Shown: positions 8,813-18,384 of the stretch, in pieces
How the letters are laid out: every line of letters starts with the position of its first letter
How positions within the stretch are numbered: position 1 is the first letter of the stretch
DNA from: Aquificales bacterium
GTDB lineage: Bacteria; Aquificota; Aquificia; Aquificales; QOAS01
DNA length: 38,815 bases
Direction of reading: 5' to 3'
Assembly (NCBI GenBank): GCA_027036735.1
Contig: JALWDU010000056.1
Span: 1 to 38,815, forward strand
Position numbers and translations under genes: made by a program
The notes under the pieces: generated by a model
What the model was told of the DNA's origin: nothing
Seen by the model: only the letters and a program-made list of their open reading frames with translations
The model's database searches: none

Positions 8813-8927
8813 CCTTCGGCGGGGCTTATTGCGGAAATTCCGTAAAGTGGAAATTAAATATCCTTTACCTTAGAAGTGGAGGGATTTAATTTCCCACCCT
8901 CCAAAGGTTGCTTTTCCCCGCCGAAGG
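8813..8927 (+). ncRNA. Candidate multibranched RNA element / recG leader
   Basis: Perfect 12-bp closing stem CCTTCGGCGGGG (8813-8824) / CCCCGCCGAAGG (8916-8927) enclosing hairpins CGGA/TCCG, GTAAAG/CTTTAC, TGGAGGG/CCCTCCA. Confidence 0.45.
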
Positions 8928-8969
8928 CGGGCTTTGGGTTTGGCTGTTAATTTATCCTTTGTCTCGAAA

Positions 8970-11381
8970 ATGGGTTTGGGAAGTAAGGAGGAGAGGCTTC
9001 AAAAGGCGTTTAGGGCTATCGAAAAGCTGTCGGAAAACGACTACGAAAAGCTTAGGAAACTGATAGGGGTAGGCAATTACCTCTACCGACTTTTGGCGGA
9101 TGTTTTGAACGACCCCGTAAAGGAGGATTTGAAGGTTTTCGATAAATACTCCCTCGAAAAGAGGATTGCTATTTTGAACTACCTAAGGGAACTTTTGGAG
9201 AGGAAACTCCAAAAGCCGAAGATTAATAGAAACCGACCCGTTAAAGGTTTCGAATACTTCCTAACACCCGTAGACAAGGTCGACTTTTTGACCCCCAAAG
9301 AGGTCAAGGTTTTGAAGGGTCTGGGTATCAACACCGTTTTGGACGCCCTCTACTACTTCCCGCAGAAGTATAAAGACCGTAGGCTTAACAAAAGTATCCG
9401 CTACGCGAAACCAAACACCTATATATGCGTCCGCGTTAGGGTTTTGGAAACGAGAAAACTCCCCGAAGGGGATTTATACAACTACGAGGTTATAACCACC
9501 GACGGGACGGAGAAATTGCATTTGAAGTTCCGCTACAAGGACTTTAGGGCGCTCCTAAGGTTCAAAAAGGGGAGCGAGTGGGTCGTTTGCGGGAAACTGA
9601 AGCAGTTTGCGGGTGAGAAGTATATCGTCCATCCGGAGGTTTACACCACTTCCTCCCAAGAGGTGGGGAGGATTGTCCCCATTTACTACGCAAAGGCTGA
9701 CGGGGAGCTTAAGGAGATACCGTCAGCCCAGAAGCGCCGGGCGGTGGCAAAGGCGATTGGCAATATCGTCCGAAAGTTTGCGCCCTACTTTCCTGAAATA
9801 CTCCCCTACAAGGTTTTGGAGAAATACGGTTTCCCCTCGGTGGACGAGGCTTTTTTAAACACCCATTTGCCGCCCTCGGTCGAAAACTTCCACGATTTGG
9901 AGGAGAGAAAAACACCCTACCAAAGGAGGTTTGTTTACGAAGACCTTCTGGTGTTCTCACTCGCTATGCTCCTCCAAAGGAGAAGGGTTAAAAGCCTAAA
10001 GGCTCCCCGTATAGGGGTCAATCCCGACGAATTTATAGAGACCTTCGAGGGGAAACTGCCCTTCAAACTGACAAACGCCCAGAGGAGGGTTTTAAAGGAA
10101 ATTCTCACCGATATGGGGAAAGATGAACCGATGAACCGCCTCGTTCAGGGAGATGTGGGGAGCGGGAAGACTATTGTCGCGATAGGGGCGGCTCTTGCGG
10201 CGGTAAAGGCGGGCTATCAGGTCGCGGTTTTAGCCCCCACCGAGATACTCGCACAGCAACACTTTAAGAACTTTCAAAAGTTTTTGGTCGACACCGGTTT
10301 TTTGACCGCCGATAGGATAGCGCTTTTGACCGGTAGTCTGACGCAGTCGGTGAAGCGGAAGCTCAAAAATCTTATAAAACTCGGGGCGGTCGACATCGTT
10401 ATTGGAACCCACGCGCTGCTCCAGGAGGATGTGGAGTTTAAAAGGCTCGGTTTGGCGGTGATTGACGAGCAACACCGCTTCGGGGTTCTCCAGCGGAAGG
10501 CTTTGGTGGAAAAGGGCAAGGGGCTTCACCCCCACGTTTTGGTTATGACCGCCACCCCCATACCGAGGACTTTGGCGCTCACCGTTTACGGCGACTTGGA
10601 CGTTTCGGTTATAGACGAGATGCCGGCGGGGAGGAAACCGGTCTTGACCCGTCTCCTTTTCGACAGCGAGCGCCCCCGCCTCTACGCCCACATAAGGAGG
10701 GAACTCGAAAGGGGAAACAAGGTTTATGTAATTTACCCCCTCATAGAGGAGAGCGAAAAGACTAACTTAAAGGCGGCGACCGAGGAGTGGAAGCGGTGGA
10801 AGGAGCTCTTTCCCGACAAGAAGGTGTTGCTCCTCCACGGACGGATGAAGGATAGCGAAAAGCAGAGGGTTATGGAGGAGTTTAAGGAGGACGGGGATAT
10901 CCTCGTTTCGACGACCGTCGTCGAGGTTGGGGTCGATGTGCCGGACGCCACCGTTATGGTTATAGAGGACGCCCACCGCTTCGGTTTGGCGCAGCTCCAC
11001 CAACTTAGGGGAAGGGTTGGAAGGAGCGATAAACAGGCTTATTGCTACCTCGTTGTCCCCGACGAATTGCAGGATAGGAAAAACGAGGAGACAAAAAGGC
11101 GGCTCGATGTGTTTGTGAGAACCCTCGACGGGTTTAGGATAGCGGAGGAGGATATGAGGATAAGGGGGAGCGGTAATATCCTCGGAACGGAGCAGAGCGG
11201 TTATTTCGCCTTCCCTATGGCGGATTTAAACAGGGAGGAAGACCGCGCCGTGCTACTGAAGGCGCGCGAGGACGCAAAGCGCATTCTGGAGGTTACCCCC
11301 GACCTGGAGAAGCTCCCCAATTTGAAAAAGCTCCTCTTTTACAGGTATGGGGATAAACTCGACCTCGGTTCGGTAAGTTAA
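8970..11381 (+). CDS. recG: ATP-dependent DNA helicase RecG
   Basis: RLVQGDVGSGKTIVAIGAAL, VIDEQHRFGVLQR, TATPIPRTLALT, LRGRVGRSDKQAYCYL. ORF track starts at TTG 8934; first ATG is 8970. Confidence 0.95.
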   Translation: MGLGSKEERLQKAFRAIEKLSENDYEKLRKLIGVGNYLYRLLADVLNDPVKEDLKVFDKYSLEKRIAILNYLRELLERKLQKPKINRNRPVKGFEYFLTPVDKVDFLTPKEVKVLKGLGINTVLDALYYFPQKYKDRRLNKSIRYAKPNTYICVRVRVLETRKLPEGDLYNYEVITTDGTEKLHLKFRYKDFRALLRFKKGSEWVVCGKLKQFAGEKYIVHPEVYTTSSQEVGRIVPIYYAKADGELKEIPSAQKRRAVAKAIGNIVRKFAPYFPEILPYKVLEKYGFPSVDEAFLNTHLPPSVENFHDLEERKTPYQRRFVYEDLLVFSLAMLLQRRRVKSLKAPRIGVNPDEFIETFEGKLPFKLTNAQRRVLKEILTDMGKDEPMNRLVQGDVGSGKTIVAIGAALAAVKAGYQVAVLAPTEILAQQHFKNFQKFLVDTGFLTADRIALLTGSLTQSVKRKLKNLIKLGAVDIVIGTHALLQEDVEFKRLGLAVIDEQHRFGVLQRKALVEKGKGLHPHVLVMTATPIPRTLALTVYGDLDVSVIDEMPAGRKPVLTRLLFDSERPRLYAHIRRELERGNKVYVIYPLIEESEKTNLKAATEEWKRWKELFPDKKVLLLHGRMKDSEKQRVMEEFKEDGDILVSTTVVEVGVDVPDATVMVIEDAHRFGLAQLHQLRGRVGRSDKQAYCYLVVPDELQDRKNEETKRRLDVFVRTLDGFRIAEEDMRIRGSGNILGTEQSGYFAFPMADLNREEDRAVLLKAREDAKRILEVTPDLEKLPNLKKLLFYRYGDKLDLGSVS

Positions 11382-11392
11382 AATTCCCATCG

Positions 11393-14002
11393 ATGAAAGG
11401 TTGGAGAGGTTTTTATCTCCTTTTGGTGTTGGGTTTTTCCCTTTCCCCCCTTTGGGGTTTGGAAAACGTCAATCCGCCTAAAAAGGTCTTTCAGATACCC
11501 GTCGAGGTGAAACAGAAAACCTTTATTCCCAAACCGGTGGAGGTGGTTCCCAAACAACTCCCTTTAAAGGTAGGTGTGGGTATTAACACCCAAAAGGTGG
11601 GTTTGGTATATCCGAAGGAGATTTTTATCCCCCACGAGAGGGTAAAACCGCAGGGGGGCGGCTTCTTCTCCTGCGGTGCCCCGAGCGATAAGGCGCTTTA
11701 CTCCCAAGCTGTGGAGCTTTTCAACAGGGGAGACCTCCGCGGAGCGGAGGCTAAATTCCTCGAACTCCTCTACAAATATCCCAACAGTCCTTATGTCCTC
11801 AAGGCTAAGTATTACCTGGGCGTTATCGCCTTCAAGGAGGGGGATTACGCCAAAGCCTACCGGATTTTTAAGGAACTGTGCAATTCGCCCTATAGGTGCG
11901 CGTGGAAGCGTTTCGCCTGCTACAACGCCGTCATAAGCGGTCTCTATATAGGCAAACACGACTTTGAAGCCGCCCGCTCCAACCCCTTTTGGGAACACTT
12001 CCTCCTCTGGTTGGAGGGTAAGGAGAACGACCAAACCTTTTTGGGACACCTAAACTGTCAATCCCTCGAATTGCCCTACAGAAATTACTGCCTCTACTTG
12101 AGGGCGTTTTTAAATCCCAACCTCCAAACGGTTCGCCTACCCGAATATTACCTCCGCAGTTTGGAACTGCGAAAAACCCTGCTAACCCTTTCGGGGGGTG
12201 AAGGGATAAATATCCACCAATTGGAGAGATTTATAAATGACCCCCGTTACGGGAGTTATGTGGAGTTTCTATATACCTATTATTTGATAGAAAGAGGGGA
12301 CTACACCCGCGCGGTAGAATTTTTGAAGGATTTGGCTCTCAAGGATAGGGCTAAGGCGGTGGAGCTTGCCCGCCTTTTGGTGGCGAAAAATCCCTCGGTG
12401 GGATACCCCTTAGTGGTTTCCCTCAACGACAAAACCCTTTGGGAGGTCTATTTAACAAGCCTCTACAACGCCGGCGACTATCGGGCGGTCTTGAGGTTTG
12501 CACCCCGTTTCGGTCTTTACCGCCTAGCCGCCTATGCCGCCTACGCCCTCGGTGATTACGCCGATGCGGTTAAATACCTATCCGAGGTAGAAAACAGAAA
12601 TCCGACCGACGAGAGGATACTCCTCGACTCCCTGCTCCGTTTGAGGGAGTGGGATAAATTCCTTTCCGAACTCCAAAGGGTTAAGGGAAAATATCCCGAC
12701 CTTTATAGGGAATACCTCGGTTGGTATTACTACTATCGGGGGGATTGGACTAAAGCGGCGGCGCTCTTAAAGGAACCCTTATATAAGGCGGTGGTTTACT
12801 TCAACCTGGGGGCTTACCAAAAGGCTCTAAAGCTACTGGAAGGCATAGAAACACCGCAGGCGGAAATCCTCAAAGCCAAGGCTCTTCTCGCCGAAGGTTG
12901 CTTTTCCGGTGCCGAACAGATTTTGAGAGACCTAAACACCCCCGAAGCCCTCTATCTGAGGGGCTTGGCACTCTTTGCCGAAGAGAAATACCGCGAAGCG
13001 GCTTCCCTCTTTAAAAAACTTATGCCCTATCGGGAGAAATACCCGCAGGCGGTCGTTAGACTCGCCGACTGCTACTACAACATGGGCGATTACGGGGAGG
13101 CTAAACGTTATTACCTCCTCTATTTGAGGGAAAACCCAAAGGGGAGGGAGGCGGTCGACGCCTACATAGGTCTTATAAACGTATACCTCGCGACGGGAGA
13201 CCCCTCCTTAGCAGACTACGTTTACAGGGCTGTCGAGAAATACCCCGACCTGGTTGGGGAAGGGGTTAAACTCAAACTCACCGAGGCTTTCGTCCAAAAC
13301 GGGGAAACCCAAAAGGCTAAAAAACTCCTGGAGGAGCTGATAAATTCGAAAGACCCCTATGTGAGCGGTAAAGCCTACCTCCTATTGGCGGAAATAGAAC
13401 CCCAACACAGGGAGGAATACCTCAAAAAAGCCCTTAAGGTGGGAACCCCCCAAATAAAATCCCAAGCGGTGGTAGAGCTTGCGGAGTATTACCTATCGAA
13501 GGGAGAGAAGAGAAAGGCAGAGTTCCTATTGGAGGAGTACGGGAAGTATGTGACCGACATGGGGAAACTTATAGACCTCTATACCCGTTTGGGGGACTTT
13601 AGAAAACTCTACTACCTCTTGCAGGAACTGATAGCGGCGGATAACTCCTACACCAAGGTCGCCTACGATATAGCGAAGCGCTACCACCACCCCGAGTTTT
13701 ACCGCTTGGCGGTCTATTCCCTCGACCCCAAGGTGGCTTCGGAATCTTTATATAACCTCGAAAGGTTGGAATTCAAAAGGGGACACCTAAGGGAGGGATT
13801 AAAATACGCACTCCTCCTAAAGGTGAGAAAGTTAAAGGTCGAACCCACCTACTCGAGGGCTATGTTTGAGGCTGTAGAGACCCTATATAGGGAGGGTTAT
13901 AAAAGGGATGCCTGCCAATTGGTGGAGGAGGTAAACCCCAAATACCTATCGCCGGAGGAAAAACTAAAGCTGGAGACTATTAAAGTTAATTGCTCCCAAT
14001 AA
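11393..14002 (+). CDS. Large secreted/periplasmic TPR-repeat protein
   Basis: N-terminal hydrophobic signal (YLLLVLGFSLSPLWG) and many TPR-like units (e.g. YKYPNSPYVLKAKYYLGVIAFKEGDYAKAYRIF). Confidence 0.8.
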   Translation: MKGWRGFYLLLVLGFSLSPLWGLENVNPPKKVFQIPVEVKQKTFIPKPVEVVPKQLPLKVGVGINTQKVGLVYPKEIFIPHERVKPQGGGFFSCGAPSDKALYSQAVELFNRGDLRGAEAKFLELLYKYPNSPYVLKAKYYLGVIAFKEGDYAKAYRIFKELCNSPYRCAWKRFACYNAVISGLYIGKHDFEAARSNPFWEHFLLWLEGKENDQTFLGHLNCQSLELPYRNYCLYLRAFLNPNLQTVRLPEYYLRSLELRKTLLTLSGGEGINIHQLERFINDPRYGSYVEFLYTYYLIERGDYTRAVEFLKDLALKDRAKAVELARLLVAKNPSVGYPLVVSLNDKTLWEVYLTSLYNAGDYRAVLRFAPRFGLYRLAAYAAYALGDYADAVKYLSEVENRNPTDERILLDSLLRLREWDKFLSELQRVKGKYPDLYREYLGWYYYYRGDWTKAAALLKEPLYKAVVYFNLGAYQKALKLLEGIETPQAEILKAKALLAEGCFSGAEQILRDLNTPEALYLRGLALFAEEKYREAASLFKKLMPYREKYPQAVVRLADCYYNMGDYGEAKRYYLLYLRENPKGREAVDAYIGLINVYLATGDPSLADYVYRAVEKYPDLVGEGVKLKLTEAFVQNGETQKAKKLLEELINSKDPYVSGKAYLLLAEIEPQHREEYLKKALKVGTPQIKSQAVVELAEYYLSKGEKRKAEFLLEEYGKYVTDMGKLIDLYTRLGDFRKLYYLLQELIAADNSYTKVAYDIAKRYHHPEFYRLAVYSLDPKVASESLYNLERLEFKRGHLREGLKYALLLKVRKLKVEPTYSRAMFEAVETLYREGYKRDACQLVEEVNPKYLSPEEKLKLETIKVNCSQ

Positions 14003-14015
14003 AGGAGGTTTTGAA

Positions 14016-15368
14016 ATGAAAAAGGCTTACGAAAAACCGGTTATCAACCCGGTAAGGGTCGGTTTGGCTAACAAAATGAGCGGGAAGGCTTACGCCTATT
14101 CCCGCGTGAGGGATAACATAGACGGCGTTCCCGTTGAGGAGTTGGTCGAAAAATACGGTTCCCCCCTCTTTGTCTTCTCCGAAAGAAAGTTGCGCGAACA
14201 GTTTAGGCGCTTTAGAAGGGCTTTCGAGACCCGCTACCCCAACGTGGAATTTACCTGGTCTTACAAAACCAACTATCTGAAGGCGATATGCGCCATACTC
14301 CACCAAGAGGGCGAGACCGCCGAAGTGGTTTCGGAGTTCGAATACGAAAAGGCTCGCCGCCTAGGTATCCCCGGTAACCAGATAGTTTTTAACGGACCCT
14401 ACAAACCCAAGGAGGCGCTCCGCACCGCCATTTTGGAAGGGGCGCGCATAAACGCCGATACCTTTGAGGAGCTATCCGACATAGAGGAAATCGCCAAAGA
14501 GCTGGGTCAGAAGGTAAAGGTGGGTATCCGCATAAATATGGATACCGGCATCCAACCGCAGTGGAGCAGGTTCGGTTTCAACCTCGAGAGCGGTCAGGCG
14601 GAGGACGCGGTCAAACGGATAGCCGCCAGCGAGTGGCTCGAACTGAACGGTCTCCACTGCCACATGGGGACTTTTATCCTCGAACCGAGGGCTTACGAGG
14701 TGGAAGTCCGCAAAATGGTAAACTTCGCCTACCACATAGAGGACAACTACGGCTTTAAGATAGAGTATCTCGACATAGGGGGAGGACTACCCTCCAAAAA
14801 TAGGCTTAAGGGTATCTACCTACCCCCCGAGGTCGCGGTTCCCGATATAGAGGAATACGCCGAGAGGATTACGACCGCATTGCTCGAGAGCCTGCGCCCC
14901 GGGGACTTCCCCAAACTGATAATAGAGGCGGGTAGGGCTATAGTGGACGAGGCAGGTTATTTGATAACCACCGTCTACGCAACAAAACGCCTCCCCAACG
15001 GGCTGAAGGGCTACATCCTCGATGCGGGAGTGAATATACTCTTCACCGCCTTTTGGTATAACTTCAAGGTGGAAATCGACCGACCGGTTCACGGCGCACC
15101 CGAGCCGAGCGTCCTTTACGGACCCCTCTGCATGAATATAGACGTCATAAACGACCTCGAATACCTGCCCCCGCTCCCGAGGGGAACGCGTCTGATACTA
15201 TCGCCGGTCGGAGCTTACAACGTCACCCAATGGATGCAATTTATCCGCTACAGACCCAATGTGGTGCTAATAGACACCGAGGGTAAGGTTCACCTGATAA
15301 GGGAAGCGGAAAACATAGAGGACATCGAGAGGAGGGAGAGACTTCCCGAACACCTCAAATTGGTTTAA
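14016..15368 (+). CDS. Fold-type III PLP-dependent decarboxylase, diaminopimelate decarboxylase-like (specificity uncertain)
   Basis: SYKTNYLKAI (Lys region), HCHMGTF, LDIGGGLP, EAGRAIVDEAG, YGPLCMNID; RBS AAAGGAGG. Confidence 0.85.
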   Translation: MKKAYEKPVINPVRVGLANKMSGKAYAYSRVRDNIDGVPVEELVEKYGSPLFVFSERKLREQFRRFRRAFETRYPNVEFTWSYKTNYLKAICAILHQEGETAEVVSEFEYEKARRLGIPGNQIVFNGPYKPKEALRTAILEGARINADTFEELSDIEEIAKELGQKVKVGIRINMDTGIQPQWSRFGFNLESGQAEDAVKRIAASEWLELNGLHCHMGTFILEPRAYEVEVRKMVNFAYHIEDNYGFKIEYLDIGGGLPSKNRLKGIYLPPEVAVPDIEEYAERITTALLESLRPGDFPKLIIEAGRAIVDEAGYLITTVYATKRLPNGLKGYILDAGVNILFTAFWYNFKVEIDRPVHGAPEPSVLYGPLCMNIDVINDLEYLPPLPRGTRLILSPVGAYNVTQWMQFIRYRPNVVLIDTEGKVHLIREAENIEDIERRERLPEHLKLV

Positions 15369-16039
15369 CCCTTTTCACCCTTCCCTTCGGTGGAATTTCC
15401 TATTCCTTTCTCCCCGGAAGGTTTTTCCAATTTCTTCAAATACCCTTTTGCGGTCAAATTTTCGGGGTCTAATATCAGAACGTTTTTGAAGACCTCTTCA
15501 GCCCTCTTTAGGTCTCCCAGATGGTAGTAACCCTCACCGAGGACTACCAAAAACGGCACCGAGGTGGGATAGACGGCGAGCATCTTTAACGCAACCGCCA
15601 CCTGTTGTTTGTATTTCTTCTCCTCACCGAGGACTTTCGCAAGCCTCAAATTCCCGTAATAGTTGTAATAATCGATAGCGATTACCTTGTAGAGCACCTG
15701 TTCGGCATCGCCCCACCGCTCTTGAGCCATTAACGGGAGGGATAACCCCAATTTCGATTCGACCGAGGTAGGGATTACCTTGTCGGCTTTCCTATAGTGG
15801 TATTCGGAATTGTCGTATTTTTTCATCAGATAGTAAAGCCACCCGAGGCGGAGGTTTACGGTGTAGCCGTTGGGATAGGCTTTATAGACCGGCATCAAAA
15901 CCCTTATCGCATCCTTGTAATCCCCGATTTTTTCGTAAAAGAAAGACTTTTGGTAGGCTTCCCTTATCTGCTCGTAGGAGAGGGCAAAAAGCACTTGAGT
16001 GAAAAGGATAAAGAGGGAAAAAACTTTAAAAAACCTCAT
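15365..16039 (-). CDS. Secreted TPR-repeat protein
   Basis: Signal-like FKVFSLFILFTQVLFA; TPR units (PNGYTVNLRLGWLYYLMKKYDNSEYHYRKA, LVVLGEGYYHLGDLKRAEEVFKNV). Confidence 0.75.
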   Translation of the reverse strand: MRFFKVFSLFILFTQVLFALSYEQIREAYQKSFFYEKIGDYKDAIRVLMPVYKAYPNGYTVNLRLGWLYYLMKKYDNSEYHYRKADKVIPTSVESKLGLSLPLMAQERWGDAEQVLYKVIAIDYYNYYGNLRLAKVLGEEKKYKQQVAVALKMLAVYPTSVPFLVVLGEGYYHLGDLKRAEEVFKNVLILDPENLTAKGYLKKLEKPSGEKGIGNSTEGKGEKG

Positions 16040-16043
16040 AAGG

Positions 16044-16925
16044 TTAGAAAGAATAGCTCACGCTAACCGTGGTGGTGAGAGTGCCAACGTTGTTTCCATC
16101 GGCAAGCTCTTTATACCGTTCGTAGCCCACTATCCCGCTTAGGGAAACCTTTTTGTTGAGGTAATAGGTGCCGCTCAGGTTTAGACCCCACTTATACTTT
16201 TCCCTTAGGTTATAGACAACAAAGCCGCCGCCGTCGACGGCGAAAACACGCTCTCCAGCCCAGCCGCCGAAGCTTATGCTGTATTTGGGTGTAAAGTAGG
16301 TTGCACTGGCGCCCGCGGAGAAGTAGTTTTGCTTGGTTAGCTTAACGGCGTCATAAATAGTAGTAAGCTTGCTCACCTTATTGACATTTATCCAGGTAAA
16401 GGTGCCGCCGAAGTAGTAACCCCTGTAGTAGTCCAACCAGCGGTAGAAGCCGCCGTGCGCCTGTCCCTGCAGAACGTTAACGCCCTCTTTGTAGTCGCTG
16501 TAGGAAACGAATAGACCGCCGTCCCATGCGTAGCGTTTTATGTAGCCGATATCGGCGAAGTAGATTTTAGCCTTTTCGGATATGTCGGTGTTGGGGGTCG
16601 CTATGTAGTGGAAACCGACCTTTCCGTACCAGGGGAAATATTGGTAGTTGGTGTAGGCGATAACGTAATCGTTTTGGTTCCAGTTGGAGTTGGAGTTCTT
16701 GTAATCCAAATGGTTGTTTCCTATGGCGGCTTCCACTACGTGGGTTCCGTATTTGAGAGAAAGGGCTCCGTATAGGGTTCCGGAAAGTCCCCAACTTTTT
16801 ATCTTGCTACCCGAATAGTTTATATAGGTAATACTGGGCGCTATGGTTAGAGTCCAATCCTTTTTCTGCTGGGCGGCTGCCGCTATCCCCGCGAGGGTTA
16901 GAGATACCAAAACGATTTTTCTCAT
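16044..16925 (-). CDS. Outer-membrane beta-barrel protein (YaiO-like)
   Basis: Signal peptide IVLVSLTLAGIAAAAQ, alternating aromatic strands, C-terminal VSVSYSF; adjacent TPR partner. Confidence 0.65.
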   Translation of the reverse strand: MRKIVLVSLTLAGIAAAAQQKKDWTLTIAPSITYINYSGSKIKSWGLSGTLYGALSLKYGTHVVEAAIGNNHLDYKNSNSNWNQNDYVIAYTNYQYFPWYGKVGFHYIATPNTDISEKAKIYFADIGYIKRYAWDGGLFVSYSDYKEGVNVLQGQAHGGFYRWLDYYRGYYFGGTFTWINVNKVSKLTTIYDAVKLTKQNYFSAGASATYFTPKYSISFGGWAGERVFAVDGGGFVVYNLREKYKWGLNLSGTYYLNKKVSLSGIVGYERYKELADGNNVGTLTTTVSVSYSF

Positions 16926-17014
16926 AAGGTTATAAATAATCTACCCACCACTCAAATTTGACAAAAAATTTTGCCGCTTTTGTCCCAACCGCCGTTGCCC
17001 GATAATGAACCCTT

Positions 17015-17860
17015 ATGCGGGAGATACACGTAGACCGTATTACCCAAGCGGTTAAAGAGCTCTTTATGAAGGCTAATTACGAACTTCCTCCCGACGTTCA
17101 GAAGGCTTTCGAAGAGGCTTTGGAAAAAGAGGAAAGCCCTGCGGGAAAGGAGGTTTTAAACCTAATTCTTCAAAACGCCGAGGTTGCCCGCAAGGAGAGG
17201 GTCGCCTACTGCCAGGATACCGGCGTGGCAGTCGTTTTCGTTCAAATAGGGCAGGATGTCCGCATAGTGGGAGGAGACCTAAATAAAGCGATAGAGGAGG
17301 GGGTCAGACAGGCTTATAAGGAGGGTTACCTGCGCGCCTCCATGGTCTGGGACCCCGTCTTTGAGAGGAAAAACACCGGAGACAACACCCCCCCCGTTAT
17401 CCATTACGAAATAGTTCCCGGCGACAGGATTAAAATAATCGCCGCACCCAAGGGTGGGGGCTCGGAAAACACTTCCCGCCTTGCGATGTTAAAGCCCGCC
17501 GACGGCTGGGAAGGGGTTAAGAACTTCGTTCTGGAAACCGTCAAATTGGCGGGTCCCAACGCATGCCCCCCGTTTATAGTGGGCGTAGGTATCGGTGGAA
17601 ACTTCGAATACTGCGCCTATCTGGCTAAAAAGGCGCTCCTAAGACCGGTAGGGGAAAGGCATAAAAATCCCCTCATAGCGAGGGTGGAGGAGGAACTGCT
17701 CGAAGAGGTTAACAAGATAGGTTGGGGACCTATGGGATTCGGCGGTAGGGTTACCGCAGTCGACGTAAAGGTGGAGATGTATCCCTGTCACATAGCCTCC
17801 CTACCGGTGGCGGTAAACATCCAATGCCATGCCGCAAGACACGCCGAAATAGAAATTTAA
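17015..17860 (+). CDS. Class I fumarate hydratase alpha subunit
   Basis: RVAYCQDTGVAVVFVQIG, PKGGGSENTSRLAML, GPNACPPFIVGVGIGG characteristic of the FumA/TtdA N-terminal subunit. Confidence 0.93.
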   Translation: MREIHVDRITQAVKELFMKANYELPPDVQKAFEEALEKEESPAGKEVLNLILQNAEVARKERVAYCQDTGVAVVFVQIGQDVRIVGGDLNKAIEEGVRQAYKEGYLRASMVWDPVFERKNTGDNTPPVIHYEIVPGDRIKIIAAPKGGGSENTSRLAMLKPADGWEGVKNFVLETVKLAGPNACPPFIVGVGIGGNFEYCAYLAKKALLRPVGERHKNPLIARVEEELLEEVNKIGWGPMGFGGRVTAVDVKVEMYPCHIASLPVAVNIQCHAARHAEIEI

Positions 17861-17930
17861 TGCGGATTTGACGCAAGTTTTTTAAAAAAAATCATATAGC
17901 AATTTTCGCTTTTATATTTATTGTTTCTTT

Positions 17931-18296
17931 ATGCAAGAGTTGGATACGATGGGCATTTACAGGCAAATCGGGGAAAAAATCAGAAAATTGAGACTCACAA
18001 AGGGGTTATCTCAAAAAGATTTGGCAAAATATGTCGGTGTAACCTACCAACAAATCCAAAATTACGAAAAAGGAAAGTCAAAAATCCCCGTTGATAGGCT
18101 GATTAAAATTGCCGAAGCCCTGGAGGTTTCGCTCGATTATTTCCTAAAAGAGTTCGATAACAACCACGATAGGGTTCCCGAAAGCGAGTTAGCCCTCCTA
18201 AATACCTACTACAAGAGCATTCCCTCCGAAAAGGTTAGAAAACAGATACTCTCCCTGTTGCGGACTCTGGCGGAAGAGGCAAACCTTTCGGCGTAA
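17931..18296 (+). CDS. XRE-family HTH transcriptional regulator
   Basis: IGEKIRKLRLTKGLSQKDLAKYVGVTYQQIQNYEKGKSKIPVDRLIKIAEAL. Start could also be ATG 17949. Confidence 0.9.
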   Translation: MQELDTMGIYRQIGEKIRKLRLTKGLSQKDLAKYVGVTYQQIQNYEKGKSKIPVDRLIKIAEALEVSLDYFLKEFDNNHDRVPESELALLNTYYKSIPSEKVRKQILSLLRTLAEEANLSA

Positions 18297-18384
18297 AAGA
18301 AAATATTTCGCCCAATCGTGCCCCTTTTTGTCGACTTTCAACCCGTTTAAGGTTCTTCAAACAAAAACTCAAAGGCGGTCTATC

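Larger units (their letters stand above)
8391..8933 (+). other. Non-coding, hairpin-rich intergenic region with imperfect repeated modules (candidate ncRNA/leader or decayed repeat locus)
   Basis: No ORF assigned over ~540 bp in an otherwise dense window; multiple inverted repeats and a 17/18 direct repeat (8488-8505 vs 8606-8623). Confidence 0.6.

Noticed and set aside
8421-8860. Functional CRISPR array
   Set aside because: Units are too degenerate, irregularly spaced and few, and no cas genes are in the window. Kept only as CRISPR-like or decayed repeats.
8391-8933. Known housekeeping RNA (RNase P RNA, tmRNA, SRP RNA, 6S)
   Set aside because: No diagnostic motifs recognised by eye (GAGGAAAGTC/ACAGAA, tRNA-like CCA end with tag ORF, SRP GGAAG loop). 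An Rfam/Infernal scan would settle it.
17931-18296. XRE regulator as antitoxin of a toxin-antitoxin pair
   Set aside because: No small toxin ORF adjacent; neighbours are the fumarase subunit and convergent priA.
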